Shown here piece by piece: positions 1-11,681 of a stretch of DNA of 64,000 nucleotides. The position numbers were made by a program, and so were the translations under genes. Under the pieces are notes generated by a model, which had not been told where the DNA came from, ran no database searches, and saw nothing but the letters and a program-made list of their open reading frames with translations. Within the stretch, counting starts at the first letter, position 1, and every line of letters begins with the position of its first letter. The stretch comes from Hydractinia symbiolongicarpus. Taxonomy: Eukaryota > Cnidaria > Hydrozoa > Anthoathecata > Hydractiniidae. Location of the stretch: the NCBI RefSeq assembly GCF_029227915.1, contig NC_079880.1, forward strand, positions 15,396,001 to 15,460,000, in the 5' to 3' direction.

Positions 1-885
1 TAAGCCCTCCAATAATCACTTATAAATATTGCTCCTGGCAAAATAAACTTTTGAATAATTGGAATTAGTGTTTCCATGTCTCTACGTTCTACTGGAACCA
101 TAAAATGTATGCGTGAATTCTCTTCAATTCCACCGAAAACCCATTAACCTTCCACATGGTGGCCACGGTGATACTTTTGTTTACCAAACTTTGCTTCGTC
201 TATTTGAACTCTAATACCATTACCTCCAATTTGGGATGAATTTTGAATCATTACGTTATGACAGATCTTACGGCAAAAATTATCCCAGTCTATTGCAGTC
301 GCACTTGGAATTCCCATTTGTTTCATAATTTCGTTTTGTGAAAACCTTAAGATATATTTTTAAAAACTAGTTACAATAGCAAATATTTTGGCATTGCAGG
401 ATATTTTTACGAAAGAATTTTAAAACATGCTTTTAACCATACTTAGTATTTTTTGTTTCGCACAATCATTTAATATTTATACTCTTGTGTAAAACACAGG
501 AAAAATAAGTTTTGTTGGAAACATTAAGGTAAACAGAAAATAGGTGTAGAAAACTAAAAAAAATAGAAATTAACCTGTGCTCCACCAACACGTGCCACAA
601 ATTCTTCTAATGTTAAGTCGAAATCTTCAAACCATGATCCTTTCCGAATTGATTTTAAGTATGTTTGTCTCTTTGACACCTCTATTCATACTGGTCGGAC
701 GAATAATTTGGAACCATGAAGTTGTTGCATGTGCTACACCGCATTTGTCTTTTCCATTGGACAACAGTTTCTTTATCGCAAATAATTCCTTTAACAAGAC
801 CTGGGAATTTATTGTTTTGATTATTGTGTATCTGCCTGAACTCGATACTGTTGTAAACAATTCCCCAATAATTTCTGTAGTTTAA
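1..885 (-). pseudogene. Merlin-like (IS1595/ISXO2-type) transposase relic
   Basis: Two blocks on the minus strand look like pieces of one Merlin-family DDE transposase. The upstream block (about 850-560) reads a zinc-binding-like stretch CDKETVVQWKRQMRCSTC, and a second frame near 650-560 reads GSWFEDFDLTLEEFVARVGG, as in the N-terminal half of this family. The downstream block (326-1) reads VQIDEAKFGKQKYHRGHHVEG, a stop, then WVFGGIEENSR, the start of the DDE catalytic domain with its first acidic residue. At least one in-frame stop and one frameshift are present, so it is inactive. The rest of the catalytic domain lies beyond the left edge. An intron between the blocks cannot be excluded. 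Family assignment rests on motif recognition only. Confidence 0.55.
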
Positions 886-1751
886 AGTTAATATTTATAT
901 AACACTAAAATTGTGGAACTATTAATTTGTTCGTTCATTTATAGAATTATAAAGAATTATAGAAAAAAAGATATACGGGTGTTACGGCATTAATTTTTTA
1001 TGAAAGAGTTTTTAAAAATTTTGAAACGGGCTAACATATTTACAATTAAAAATTATATTAAAATTCTTTTCCATAATAATAATCAAGACGCTATTTCCAT
1101 AATTTTAAAAATATTTTAAGAATAAGAGTAATGATCTATCAACAATTTCTTAAGAATCACGAGACTTAATGAAAATGACGATTCTTAAAAAAAAGAGTGT
1201 GAGTGTTATCTCAGTTATTCTTTTCATTAGAACGTCGTTCCCATTACGATTACTATTCTCATTAAAAAAGTATATGATATATTAGTTGTTACATCAAGTA
1301 TAGTCTGTATGATACTCTTGGGAGGAGTCAAACTCTTTTAGCTTCGTATTGATTACCGTTTACAATTTTAACGATGCCCGGTATCTTAACAAATTCTGCC
1401 TTAATGAACGTTACGGTACCAATTGCCAGAAATTTCAACACTTTCCCAAAACCAGCAGACAAGAGTTCTTTAATAAACTTTAGGTATTCTTGCATCATTA
1501 TCACACTGTACCTTCTTGATGTTGATTGTTTGAAACTTCTGAACGTAAGAATTTCACCAGGTGTATACAAAATAACCTGTTTATAGTCAGTTTCGGCTGG
1601 ACGTGTTTTGCTGATTTTTTTTTGGCATCTACCAAATCACTGATAAACTGTAATAAGTAAAGATTTATACTGGTAAAATAATTTCTTATAATAGAAAGAT
1701 AGAAAAATATTCACCATTTGAAAAAAATATTCCTCAGCTGCATTTAATTTA
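886..1751. other. No gene seen
   Basis: AT-rich sequence with short overlapping open frames on both strands and no recognisable domain or repeat structure. Confidence 0.5.
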
Positions 1752-1832
1752 CACCACATGTCACACCACACTTCACACCACATTTCACACAACATTTTAC
1801 GCCACATTTTACACCACACTTCACACATCAAC
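1752..1832. repeat. Imperfect short tandem repeat
   Basis: About seven imperfect units of 10-12 bp built on CACACCACATTT / CACACCACACTT. The short open frames across it on either strand are repeat translations and not genes. Confidence 0.7.
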
Positions 1833-2194
1833 TATGCATTTTTCGTTTATTTAGGTCTTAGTGTGGCACACACGAACGGAGAGCGCGAAAAAAAGCATAC
1901 TAGGAGAAAGAGAGATGATCAAACAAGGCAAAGAAACGTATCCCAATATGGAAGTATGACCAGTCCTTATATGGCAGTTGGACGCGTCTTTATATGGCAA
2001 GTCTAAATTTGATAGTGTTACCAAAATTCATGTCGTTTTTTTATGAGTAAAAGCTGTAAATTGTAGTTACAAATTTTAAAATGAATTGTGTTTTGTGAAA
2101 TATTGGTTTGTGAGGTACATTTGTTAGTTTTAACTCGTTTGGGGAAAATTTGAAATAATTTTTTATTTTTAGTAAAGTTGTTTACCCAGGATGG

Positions 2195-2475
2195 CCTCTT
2201 CAGCTCCAGTGGGTACTGCTATCAACAGGGGTCCTGCGAAAGGGTTCTAGTGCATTTAAAGCTTCCATCTAAGCCACAAAAGCCGTGCAAGCACAGCAAT
2301 CGCTCAACTAGACAACCGGTTAAGATATCAATCGTATTCTCATGCTGAACGTTAGCAAAAAGGATCGTTTCACACTTTTATAGTCTGTCTGGCATGACTC
2401 GGCCAATGTTCGAAGCCAAGACCTTCCTTACTGAAAGCAAACACTATGTCACAAGGCTACCAGCGGGTTAAAGGA
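2195..2475 (-). repeat. Possible tRNA-derived SINE
   Basis: Read on the minus strand, 2465-2400 has a tRNA-like head: TAGCCTTGTGACATAGTG resembles an A box and GGTCTTGGCTTCGAACA resembles a B box, about 35 bp apart. The remaining 200 bp would be the SINE body. No poly-A tail or target duplication was found. It could instead be a decayed tRNA pseudogene. Confidence 0.35.
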
Positions 2476-3099
2476 AATTTTATACACTATCAAGCAACAT
2501 ACGTGTGAAAGAATTTACGCTCGCTTTCAAATCTGATTAATAGTGTACATTATTAATTTATTTCAGTATTACTATTTCCCTTTATTAAATGACATATAGC
2601 ACGCCTAGGGTTTTTCTTGCATCTAATGCGAAAAAAAGTCAAGAGGTTTTTTTTTCATTTTCTTAATTAGTGCAGGGAATTTGTGTAAAAATTGTTAATC
2701 GTGAAATCTGGTACAGATGAAGTTGAAAAAGCCACGGATCCATCTCAAAATTATATTTATGAGTATTTTAAAGACCAGAATATTTCCTCCATAGCAAAAC
2801 AAATCAATATCAGAAAAAACTATATTTCTATATATCAATCGAAAGAGCATACAAAATGCATGATATAAAAAATGACATGGCAACGAGTTACAGCTTCAAG
2901 ATTGTAAAATCAGAAATTACACTGTTACTTTTAATTTCTACGCGTAATAATCACCAAAAACTGTAATTCAGTGATATTTATGTATTCACGTCCTATGTCA
3001 TTTCCATGCAAAGCTTAGTTATCAATTATATTTATTTACAGGGCGCTTAATTGAGTCCTTGGTGGTTAATAAAAAAAAAAATCACTAAAATCACTAGTA
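2476..3099. other. No gene seen
   Basis: AT-rich sequence with poly-A and poly-T tracts and no supported feature. Confidence 0.5.
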
Positions 3100-3111
3100 C
3101 AGTTTACCTTT

Positions 3112-3790
3112 TCACTGAAAGTTTTTTTTAGTTTGATACAAGAAACAGTATTCCAATAAGTCTATTTCCTCTGCTTTGTCATCTTCACCATTTATATCTA
3201 AAAGCATAAAGTCCGACGTTGTGAGGGCGATATCGTCTTCTTCGACTTGGTCATTTGTAAACGGATTTTCATCAGGTTTAAATAAAATGCAGAGTTGAGA
3301 TTTTACCATTTTCCTATCAGCGCTAGAAGGTTGTTTTAGCTTTATGCAGTGAATTTCTTCATCCCGTGAACCATCTACTCGCAATGTCAAAACACAACAA
3401 TGATTGCCAAGCAGATAGAACCCATTCGACAACGCATTTTCTTGGCGGAGCTTTCAAATTACCACCTGCTGTTTCTCCTTGTAGCCCAACCTTCTTCAGC
3501 CATTCATAGTATAATTAAGCTGCCTTTTGTTTAAAAGACATATTCCTGCTCATGTCAGGTGCCTGGATTTATTAGGTTCAGCCTACGATTGCGGTATCCA
3601 CCTTTATGCCTTGTAATGTTGCCTTAATGGTTTTCTCAATGTGACACACGTAGGAATCGCAGACATGAAGACGACGTTTGAATAAGAACGATCCTACAAC
3701 AGAGCTTACCCAAACCTTTGTTTATGGGCTTCCATCCATCCGTTTACAGAAGAACTTATAACACGCCGATTTTTGAACTCTTTGTTTAAT
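3112..3790 (-). pseudogene. pogo/Tigger-like (jerky-type) DDE transposase relic
   Basis: Minus-strand fragments give the C-terminal half of a DDE_1 superfamily transposase. Around 3630-3500 one reads HIEKTIKATLQGIKVDTAIVG, stops, IQAPDMSRNMSFKQKAA, then YYEWLKKVGL, the well-known region before the last acidic residue. The open frame 3432-3112 continues with LRVDGSRDEEIHCIKLKQP, the family's acidic C-terminal tail. There are at least four in-frame stops and one frameshift, so it is dead. No terminal repeats were recognised around it. Confidence 0.6.
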
Positions 3791-4872
3791 GCCTCCGACT
3801 CACGCTTTGCACCTTTCAATCTATTATTGGTCGCAATTTATTCCGCCCCCCTACATAATTCAAACTTGGTACACTTATAGTACGTCATGGAAGAAACAAA
3901 ATGGTAGCAAGAAATTTTTGCTGATGTCTTTGTCTAATAAACCACTATCTGCTTTATTTTCAACGTTCTAGAACGAATTTTACATTCTGTTTAATTTTTC
4001 TGACAGCTAATAGTTATTTAACATATTTTTTGCGGTTTTTCTTATAGATCGCATAAATAAGAGCCATCTTCGGGTAAAATCTGAAAAAAATAAACACTTG
4101 ACCAAAATCCTTAGAAAGATTTCACTCAACGAAAAAAAGGTTCAAGTCCTAAGAATAATTCTAACAAAAGTTATTATGTTTTCTCAAGTATAAGGATTTC
4201 AATGAAATTTTTAGGGGTAGTTTCGAGAAATAGCCAATATCTAAAGCTCTGAAAAGTATGGAAATTAGATATTTGGCATACAGGTGCCTAATAGATACAT
4301 ATAAAAACTGAATACATTGATGACCACAGAAAATTAAAATGTAAATTCCAGGACATTCCAGGTCAAAATTCTTTGATATTCCAGACAATTTCGGGAGAAA
4401 TTACTAATGTTAAAAATCACAGCACCTATAAAATTATTTGCAATGCAAGCTATAAGTATTTGTGTGACTATCAGAAGGAATGTACTAAAGCCTCTTCAAC
4501 GGTTTCTGGGGAACATAAAAGATCATGTGACCCCTTGAGGATGAAATTTAAAAAAATAATACACTGAAATAATTAGTGATCTTTGACACAAAAGGAGCCA
4601 CATTGCTATAGATTCTGTCCAGTAGTTTTATTGCTATGTTACCTTGAAGCAACAACATCAAAAATTGTCATTTTTCGTTCTAGGAATATAATTGATTTAT
4701 TCTTGGGATTGAAGTTACAGTGAGAGATAGAGAAATGTTACTTCTGGCGCAATGCACATCTCGCGCACGCGCACGCCCACGGATCAAACACAACAAATCC
4801 AGTACCATCCAGCACCATACCATATTGAGCTATGATGGAAGCCACAATTTTTTAGTGCAATTCCTTAATATT
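3791..4872. other. No gene seen; left flank of element A
   Basis: AT-rich host sequence. No coding region or terminal repeat is evident. A 6-bp target duplication matching the other flank of element A could not be found. Confidence 0.5.
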
Positions 4873-5037
4873 CAATGCCTAGCCATAATTATTCCCTATT
4901 ATTCAATACAATGTTGTGACGTCATCGTTAAAATAAAATGTCAAACATTTTTCTAGCGCAATTTCCCATAATATTCTACGCGCATACAGGGGAAATTCCC
5001 TAATGATACTAATATTCATCAAAAATCAACGCATGCG
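4873..5037 (+). repeat. Left terminal inverted repeat of element A
   Basis: It pairs with 21324-21488 over its full length, from CAATGCCTAGCC at the outside to CGCATGCG at the inside. It contains a TGACGTCA palindrome at 4917-4924, which is the CRE/ATF consensus. About 5% divergence from its partner suggests an old insertion. Confidence 0.92.
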
Positions 5038-5064
5038 CAATAAAGACACGCCAGGTCGAGCAGA

Positions 5065-8000
5065 ATGAAATCTTCTGAAAAACAAAAAATTCCATGCAAT
5101 AAAGAGATGGATTCGCGCACCGTGAAAGAATTACGCATGATCGCAAAAACCCGTGGCTTAACCGGGTATTGAATGATGTACCACAGAGGCCACCCAGAAG
5201 GGCCGGGCAGCGAAAGCCTGTTAAGCCCGTGACTATAATACCAACGCCGGAGGCCATGGATATATTCGAGAACCAAGAGCTGTCGAAAAATCGCTCGATC
5301 GTGAAAACTAAGATGCGGGGATGGTACAACTGGTTGGTTGATGACGTCCCAAAACCTATAAAAGAGGGGGTCAAGAGAACCTATGCGATCTTCAAACGTA
5401 CGTTTATGGGACTCTATGGCAGGGCAGCCAGCGCTAAACCCACATTACATGACGAAGTCGAACAGGAGGCCGAGGAAGACTATTTGGAAGACATCCAAAA
5501 TTTATATGAACAGCCGGGGCAAGATCTTACACCACAGGAACGCCAGCATGCTCTCCACAGGACCTTCCGAAGTTTCTGCATTCCCGGTATAGGAGGGGCC
5601 GAAGTTGACGGGTATATAGGGATGGTGCGACCAAACGTGAAAAACTTAGTTGGGGACCAGGTAGAAGATATGGGGTCGGCGAAGGTACAGCTGTCACTAT
5701 GGATTATGTGGAAGAAGCCATCAAATATAGAGGGGGTTAACGATGAGTACATTGAGGTGAGGAAGGTCTTTCATAGTAATATGGCCTGCTAATATGACGT
5801 GCTGGATGGGATGTTTGCCCAAATCAAAACAGGTGTGGAAAATCCAGCACTACCACGTAGTGGCTTTACAATATCTCAAATACTATACCTCGACGTGGAC
5901 TTCCACAAATTGAGACTAACAAGAGGTTCATTGTACATTGAACTACCAAAATGGATAGCCTTTAAAAAGGCAATTATTAACCCAAAAAATGAGGATAAGG
6001 AGTGTTTCAAGTGGGCCATCATTGCCAGCCTACATCATCAGGAGATTAAAAAAGATCCACAAAGAATCAGCAAGCTGAAGCCCTATGTAGACCTTTATAA
6101 TTGGGATGGTATAGAGTTTCCAACAAGTATCAAAAGCATATAAAAATTTGAGGCGAATAATCCTGACATTGCGGTCAACGTCCTGTATATAACGGGAAAG
6201 AAGATCAAAATCCTACGTCGATCGGTGTCCAACGGGCGTACCAAGGTGGTGACCCTATTGCTTATCACCGATGATAAAAAGACCCACTATACGGCGGTCA
6301 AAAGTCTATCGAGGCTCCTGGGCAAGGAGACTTAGAAGAAAAGGAACCCAATGCACTTCTGCCTGAACTGTATGCAGGGTTTTCTCACAGTTGAATCGAG
6401 GGACAAGCATTATAGGTACTGCACCGATCACGAGGCTGTTAAGATCACAATGCCAACAATGGCTATACTACAGGGATGGCCAGCAACAATTCAAGGTACT
6501 CTTTGCCATCTATGCAGATTTCGAGAGTCTGCTAGTCCCAGTGGAAGATGCAAGTGATACCAAGACGAAAAGGCTAAGTAAGCATGTGCCATCTGGCTGG
6601 TGCACCTATAGTACATTTGCCTATGGAAAGTACCAGATCCTCTAAAAGTCTATAGGGAGAGAAATGCGTTACCCGCTTCGTCAACCATTTCGAGGATGAG
6701 GTGAAACGTATCTACAATACCTACCCGCAGCAGGATATGCTGCCTCTAACGGAGGTCCTGGAAAGGAAGCACAACGAGGCCACGCACTGCCATATCTGCC
6801 TAAAACCCTTTGACGATTGTGAAACAACCCGCAAAGTTCGAACCATTGTCACTATACTGGATTATATAGAGGTGCGGCGCATAACAGCAGTAATCTAAAA
6901 TACTAGATACCCAACCACATCCCTGTCATCTTCCACCACCTTTCATAGTATGATGCTCACCTGTTCATTAGGGAATTGGGTGAGACATACGACACGCAGG
7001 ACATCGGTTATATAGCGGAAAATGTTGATAATATATATCAGTTTCAACGTGAAAATTAAGGTACCCCTTGAAGGAATGGGATATGGTGATGGCGAGACAT
7101 ACAAGACCACAGAGATTAGGTTCATCGACAGTTGTCGATTTATGTCATCATCGCTGGAAATATTGGGAAGTAACCTCATTGGTACAAATGCCGCAGGTAT
7201 AAAATGCCGGCAGTGTGCAGATACCTGCCTAGAACTCCTGAGCATAGACGCCGAATACATGGCAAGTTTTTTGGTGTAAAAATTGTGACTCAGATACCAC
7301 CAAGCAGTTTAATCGGGAACAGCTAAAGACAAATGTGCCATCCATGGCCAAATTTAGCGATAAAGATGATACCTAATGCTTCGAAAAGGTGTGTATCCCT
7401 ATGAATATATGGATGAATGGCAGCGATTCGAGGAGTCGGAGCTACCTCCCAAGAAGGCCTTCTACAGCAAGCTGAATATGAAGGGGATCAGCGATAATGA
7501 CCATGAATATGCTAAAAAGGTATGGAATGTCATTATTCCAGAGGGTGATAACGTCACCATGGGGGACTACCATGACATCTACTTGACCATAGACGTCCTG
7601 CTATTGGCCGACGTGTTTGAAACGTTTAGAGACGTCTGCTTGGACAACTGCAGCCTTGATCCCGCCAACATCTACAGCGCACCTGGTTTGGCATGGAAGG
7701 CAGCACTTAAATATACCAGAATCAAGCTAGAGCTTCTCACCGATCCCGACATGCTATTGATGTTCGAGAAGGGTATCAGGGGAGGTATAACACAAGCTGT
7801 ACACCGATATGCAAGAGCAAACCATAGGTAGATGGGGGACCAGTACGATCCAGAGGTTGAATCATCCTACCTACAGTACCTCAACGCAAACAATTTGTAT
7901 GGATGGGCGGTGCGTCAAGATCTGCCCACGGACGGCTTTACATGGGTATCGAATGTCGAGGCCTTTACGGAAAGGCGGATCGGGAACCTCGTTGAGGATA

Positions 8001-9088
8001 ATAAGCATGGGAATATACAGGAGGTTGATATCAATTACCCGGAGAGACTATACGACAAACATAACGAGACGAGTTGCCGTTCCTACCCGAACGTACTATG
8101 GTCCATAGGGTCGAGAAATTGGTAACAAATTTGGAGGACAAGCGCAGATATGTGGTGCATATAAGGCCCCTTCATGAGGCTATAAAACATGGTCTTGAAT
8201 TGAAGAAAGTACGCAGGGCCATCCGGTTCAACCAGAAGGCATGGCTGAAGGGCTATATCGATCACAACACAAGGCTGAGAACGGATGCAAAAAACGAGTT
8301 CGAGAAAGACTTCTAGAAGCTCATGAACCTCTCGGTGTTTGGCAAGACCATGGAAAATATACGCAATCATCGCAACATCCAACTGGTTACCAACGAGGAT
8401 AGGTATACGAGGCTTGTAATGAAGCCAAATTTCAAGGGTGGAAGCCGGTTTAGCTAAAACCTGGTAGGTGTAGAGATGGGTCAAGATGAACAAGCCGGTG
8501 TATATAGGACAGGCCATCCTGGATATGTCGAAGCTAGTCATGTACGAGTTCCACTACGATTTAATGCAACTTAAATACGGTAGCAAATTGCAACTCTGCT
8601 ACATGGACACGGACAGTTTCGTTTACCATATACGAACAGAAGACTTTTACAAGGATATCGCGCAGGATGTTGAAACACGTTTCGATACAAGTGCGTATAA
8701 CAAGGACGATAATATCCCTCTCACAATAGGGAAAAACAAGAAGGTGGTAGGCTTAATGAAGGACGAATTGCGTAGTAAAATCATGACCGAGTTCATCACC
8801 CCAAGGCCTAAGCTATGCGCTTACAAGAGTCTAACGAAGGGGGGCGGTGATCGCAAAGCGAAGGGCGTGAAGAGGTGTGTCACGAAAAATTTAATCACCT
8901 TCGATGACTATCAGCGGTGTCTGGAAGAGGGCGTTGACATCCACAAGAGTCAGGTCTTAATTCAAAACAGGAACCACCAAATCTATACCCAAAAAGTGAA
9001 CAAGTTAGCCCTTAACAGGGCAGATGATAAACGTATCGTACAACCGGACCAGTTCACAAGACGCTTGCCAGAGGCCATTACCGCCTAA
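5065..9088 (+). pseudogene. Protein-primed family B DNA polymerase, broken
   Basis: The gene would replicate the element by protein priming. In order one sees a short SAP/Rho-N-like stretch (5065-5160), a long N-terminal extension with KNRSIVKTKMRGWYNWL, a conserved IELPKWIAFKK...CFKWAIIASLHH block, a zinc-finger-like CLNC...HYRYC motif near 6360-6420, the start of an exonuclease-like region (IYADFESLL), a CHICLKPFDDC zinc motif (about 6790), then the polymerase domain. Motif C is intact (YMDTDSF, about 8600). Motif A reads LNANNLYGW with Asn where the catalytic Asp belongs (7883-7885), and motif B has lost its Asn (NLSVFGKTMEN). At least eight stops or frameshifts break the frame. The end is DDKRIV, as expected for the C-terminus. 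Confidence 0.85.
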
Positions 9089-9106
9089 CGTCTACAGGGG
9101 AATAAA

Positions 9107-9610
9107 ATGGAGGTGTGTGTAGTAATGGCTATAGTTCTACCATATGCCATGATGGCCTACATACCTTTTCGATATCGACGTATAATAAAAAGGATGTCTG
9201 ATATTGCACAAGTCTTTGACAATGCCTCTACAGAAACCTATGAGCAGATAGAGAAGCCCATCGATAAACGCCAAATTTTAAAGGAGGCCCTACGCCAAGG
9301 AAATGCACAGAAGGGTTTGTTGACAAGGCTCCAGAGGAAGCAATCGACAAGGTACATACCGACTACGTACAGCAAAAACTCCAAAAGAAAAAGGAGAAGA
9401 CCGCAAGGGCAATGTCTACCCATGTTAAGCCTCTATGCCAATATGATTAGAAACTTTGTAGATATTGATGTGGATGAACTGCGCAGGGGTATAGAGGAAG
9501 ATCCTATTATTCATGATAGCATGGCCGATCTGGGAATACTCGTATACTGCACTACTGGGAGGTGCCTAGCCCCACTGTTTGTGGCGAACGCAATAGGGCT
9601 CGGCATATAA
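9107..9610 (+). CDS. N-terminally anchored membrane protein with an out-of-frame middle
   Basis: The open frame encodes 167 residues and is the counterpart of the element B gene at 62428-61796. Residues 1-22 form a hydrophobic segment followed by basic residues (FRYRRIIKRM), and the C-terminal half carries the conserved stretch IEEDPIIHDSMADLGILVY. Residues about 69-112 do not match element B in this frame, but the +/-1 frame of the same DNA does (EGFVDKAPEEAIDK). Two compensating indels therefore keep the frame open while scrambling the middle. Function is unknown; a virion or membrane role is inferred from context. AATAAA abuts the ATG. Confidence 0.6.
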   Translation: MEVCVVMAIVLPYAMMAYIPFRYRRIIKRMSDIAQVFDNASTETYEQIEKPIDKRQILKEALRQGNAQKGLLTRLQRKQSTRYIPTTYSKNSKRKRRRPQGQCLPMLSLYANMIRNFVDIDVDELRRGIEEDPIIHDSMADLGILVYCTTGRCLAPLFVANAIGLGI

Positions 9611-9676
9611 GTAAAAAGAAACAGGAGGAGGTGGTGAAGGAGGCGGATACGGCGGAGAAGACTGTGCTATAATAAA

Positions 9677-10026
9677 ATGAGTGAAGAAGAGGAGAGGTTA
9701 TAACAAAACCACTGAAGAACGAGGGTCGTGTTGCAGCTGGCAAGAGACTTGCTGAATGGAACCGAAAGAACTTACAGTGCCTTAACTTACAGAAGAACGT
9801 GGGCAAAGGTACTTCGCAGGATGATCAAGAACCTGTGGCAACCCCTAGCAAGTCAATGGACAGTGTATACATCTATGGAGTCGGGACTTTGGCCGTGCTT
9901 GCCATAGGGGTAGGCGTTTGGTATATGTTTGCCAAGGGTAAAAATGAATCTAACAAGCCGGCGACCAATCCAGAGCTCCAACAGGGCAAAACCCGGCCTC
10001 AGATTGACATTCCCAATATGCAATGA
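9677..10026 (+). pseudogene. Small basic single-span protein, broken
   Basis: It starts with MSEEEERL and hits a stop at once. Past the break comes NEGRVAAGKRLAEWNRKN, which element B shares at 61474-61184. The open frame 9799-10026 then gives a clear transmembrane segment (IYGVGTLAVLAIGVGVWYMF) and a polar tail ending QIDIPNMQ. The intact form would be a small basic protein with one membrane span. The corresponding C-terminus in element B is different and has no span. AATAAA lies directly before the ATG. Confidence 0.6.
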
Positions 10027-10079
10027 GTTTTCCCAAAAATAATACTTAATAAATCACAAGCAAGCATGATGATAGCAAT

Positions 10080-10277
10080 ATGGGGCCAAAAGATACCATG
10101 GTTATTGACTTCCTTTGGGAATCCGTCAGATTAGTATCGTACACTATTCTCATAGCCATGGGAGCAAAGAAGGCTTTGGGAGTTTCTAGACCTGGGGCCA
10201 AGATGGACATGGAGGACGGCCTGAAGCTTGCCGGCTATATGAGGGCAGCGATATTATTCGATGAATATGCAATTTAA
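10080..10277 (+). CDS. Small hypothetical protein
   Basis: A 65-residue frame with a moderately hydrophobic segment (VRLVSYTILIAMGAKKALGV) and a mixed C-terminus (KLAGYMRAAILFDEYAI). An AATAAA lies about 25 bp upstream. It occupies the slot filled in element B by the 61836-61567 frame, but no convincing similarity was seen. A competing ATG at 10066 in another frame soon stops. Confidence 0.4.
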   Translation: MGPKDTMVIDFLWESVRLVSYTILIAMGAKKALGVSRPGAKMDMEDGLKLAGYMRAAILFDEYAI

Positions 10278-10362
10278 CAGGGATGGTATAAAAATCACTG
10301 ATACCTCCAAAATGAGCGTATGATAAAGTTTCTATATCTCTTGGGGAGATAAAGAAATCAAT

Positions 10363-11030
10363 ATGGGGAGGGTAAGAAATGCTCGAGATGTAAACACTAT
10401 CCTTCTTTGGACAACTTTAGGATCATGGGGAATGGTCGAACAAAAATGTGCATCAGATGCCTCGGTGCTAGCAAGGCGTCGAGGGAACGCTCAAAATGCC
10501 CCCATCAAAAGCAGAGGTCTCGTTGCAAGGACTACGGGGGTATATGCAGCGAACATGGTAGGCGGAGGGCTGAATGTAAAAAGTGTAAGGGGAGCCAAAT
10601 CTGTCGCGAACATGGTAGGATAAGATCACTATGTAAAGAATGTGGGGGAAGTCAAATCTGCAAACATGGTAGGATAAGATCTCAGTGTAAGGACTGCGGG
10701 GGTGGAAGTATCTGTGAGCATATAAAACAGAGGCGATATTGCCCAATTCACGATCCTGCTGGGTATCTCGCCTCAATTGTAAGCAGCAGAACTTAGGAGG
10801 CTTTACAGGGAAACAAGGAGCTCAGTTCTCAGGAGTACCTTGGGTCTGATATGGCTACACTGAGGGCTCATATCGAAGCTCAGTTTGCTGGGGGGATGAC
10901 ATGGGATAATTACGGCAAGGGGTGGCATATTGATCACAAAATCCCGCTCTAGTATCGGGAAAATGAAGATGCCCCATCACAAGCAGGGCATGTGCCACAA
11001 TATACCCCAATTCACGATCGAAAAAGGTCG
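10363..11030 (+). pseudogene. Cys-rich zinc-knuckle plus HNH-like protein, copy 1, broken
   Basis: The plus frame around 10407-10796 has an N-terminal Cys pair motif, then four repeats of the type CKECGGSQICKHGR, each a potential zinc site. After stops and frame changes the region 10800-11000 continues with a core containing WHIDHKIPL, the HxDH motif of HNH-type nucleases. The same family appears at 11682-12449 and in element B at 63627-63148. The stop after IPL, a 1-nt frame slip at the very start and further slips make it a pseudogene. DNA cleavage activity is inferred from the HNH resemblance only. Confidence 0.6.
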
Positions 11031-11045
11031 AATTATTGAAATAAA

Positions 11046-11640
11046 ATGTTGGATGCTGTAAAGGACCCCCACACGGCAATCTTCACAGGCCCTATTTCTT
11101 GCGGGAAAACACGGCGTGTATTGGACCTAGTGGAAAATGAGTGTAAGAAGCACTTCCACAATATTGTCATTTTTTGTTCAACCATACGGTGGAATAAGAC
11201 ATACTTAGAGGGCATCGCTCTGGAAAGACTCCTACGTATTTCTGATAGATCCTGGGAATGAGCTGTTTGAATGGATTCAGAAATTGTCGTCGTTATTCGC
11301 GACAGAGGATACTTTGTTTGTGGTTGATGACGTCATAGTCGATGAAAGCCTCGATAAAAAAATGCAGCCCTTGCTTGAATTAGCTATTTCGGCAAAGCAT
11401 CGCAAACACAGCCTGTGTCTACTCACGCAGTCGTATACTGCCCTGCCCAAGAATCTGAGGAGGCAAAATAAGGCATTATTCCTCTGGTTTCCTCATGAGA
11501 AGAGTGACATGAAGATGATAGACGAGGAAACAAATCTCATCCACGGCTGGGATGATATTAAGGCTGAATTGAAAAAATCTAAACACGCATGTCTATACGT
11601 AAAGCTTGAGCACCCCGGGGCTTGGAAGATTTTGAAGTGA
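11046..11640 (+). pseudogene. A32-like packaging ATPase, broken
   Basis: This ATPase would power genome packaging into the capsid. Walker A reads GPISCGKT near residue 15, the Walker B region reads TLFVVDD, and the C-terminal part LELAISAKHRKHSLCLLTQ...LEHPGAWKIL is conserved with element B. The frame breaks between 11210 and 11284, so two open frames (11046-11261 and 11284-11640) make up the gene. AATAAA overlaps the start region at 11040. Confidence 0.8.
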
Positions 11641-11681
11641 GCACAGCTCGTGCTTGTCCCTAAGGGCAAAAACGAGTTAAT

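Noticed and set aside
1637-2006. Cys/Trp-rich and His/Ser-rich proteins at 1637-2006
   Set aside because: They are translations of the CACACCACATTT-type tandem repeat on opposite strands.
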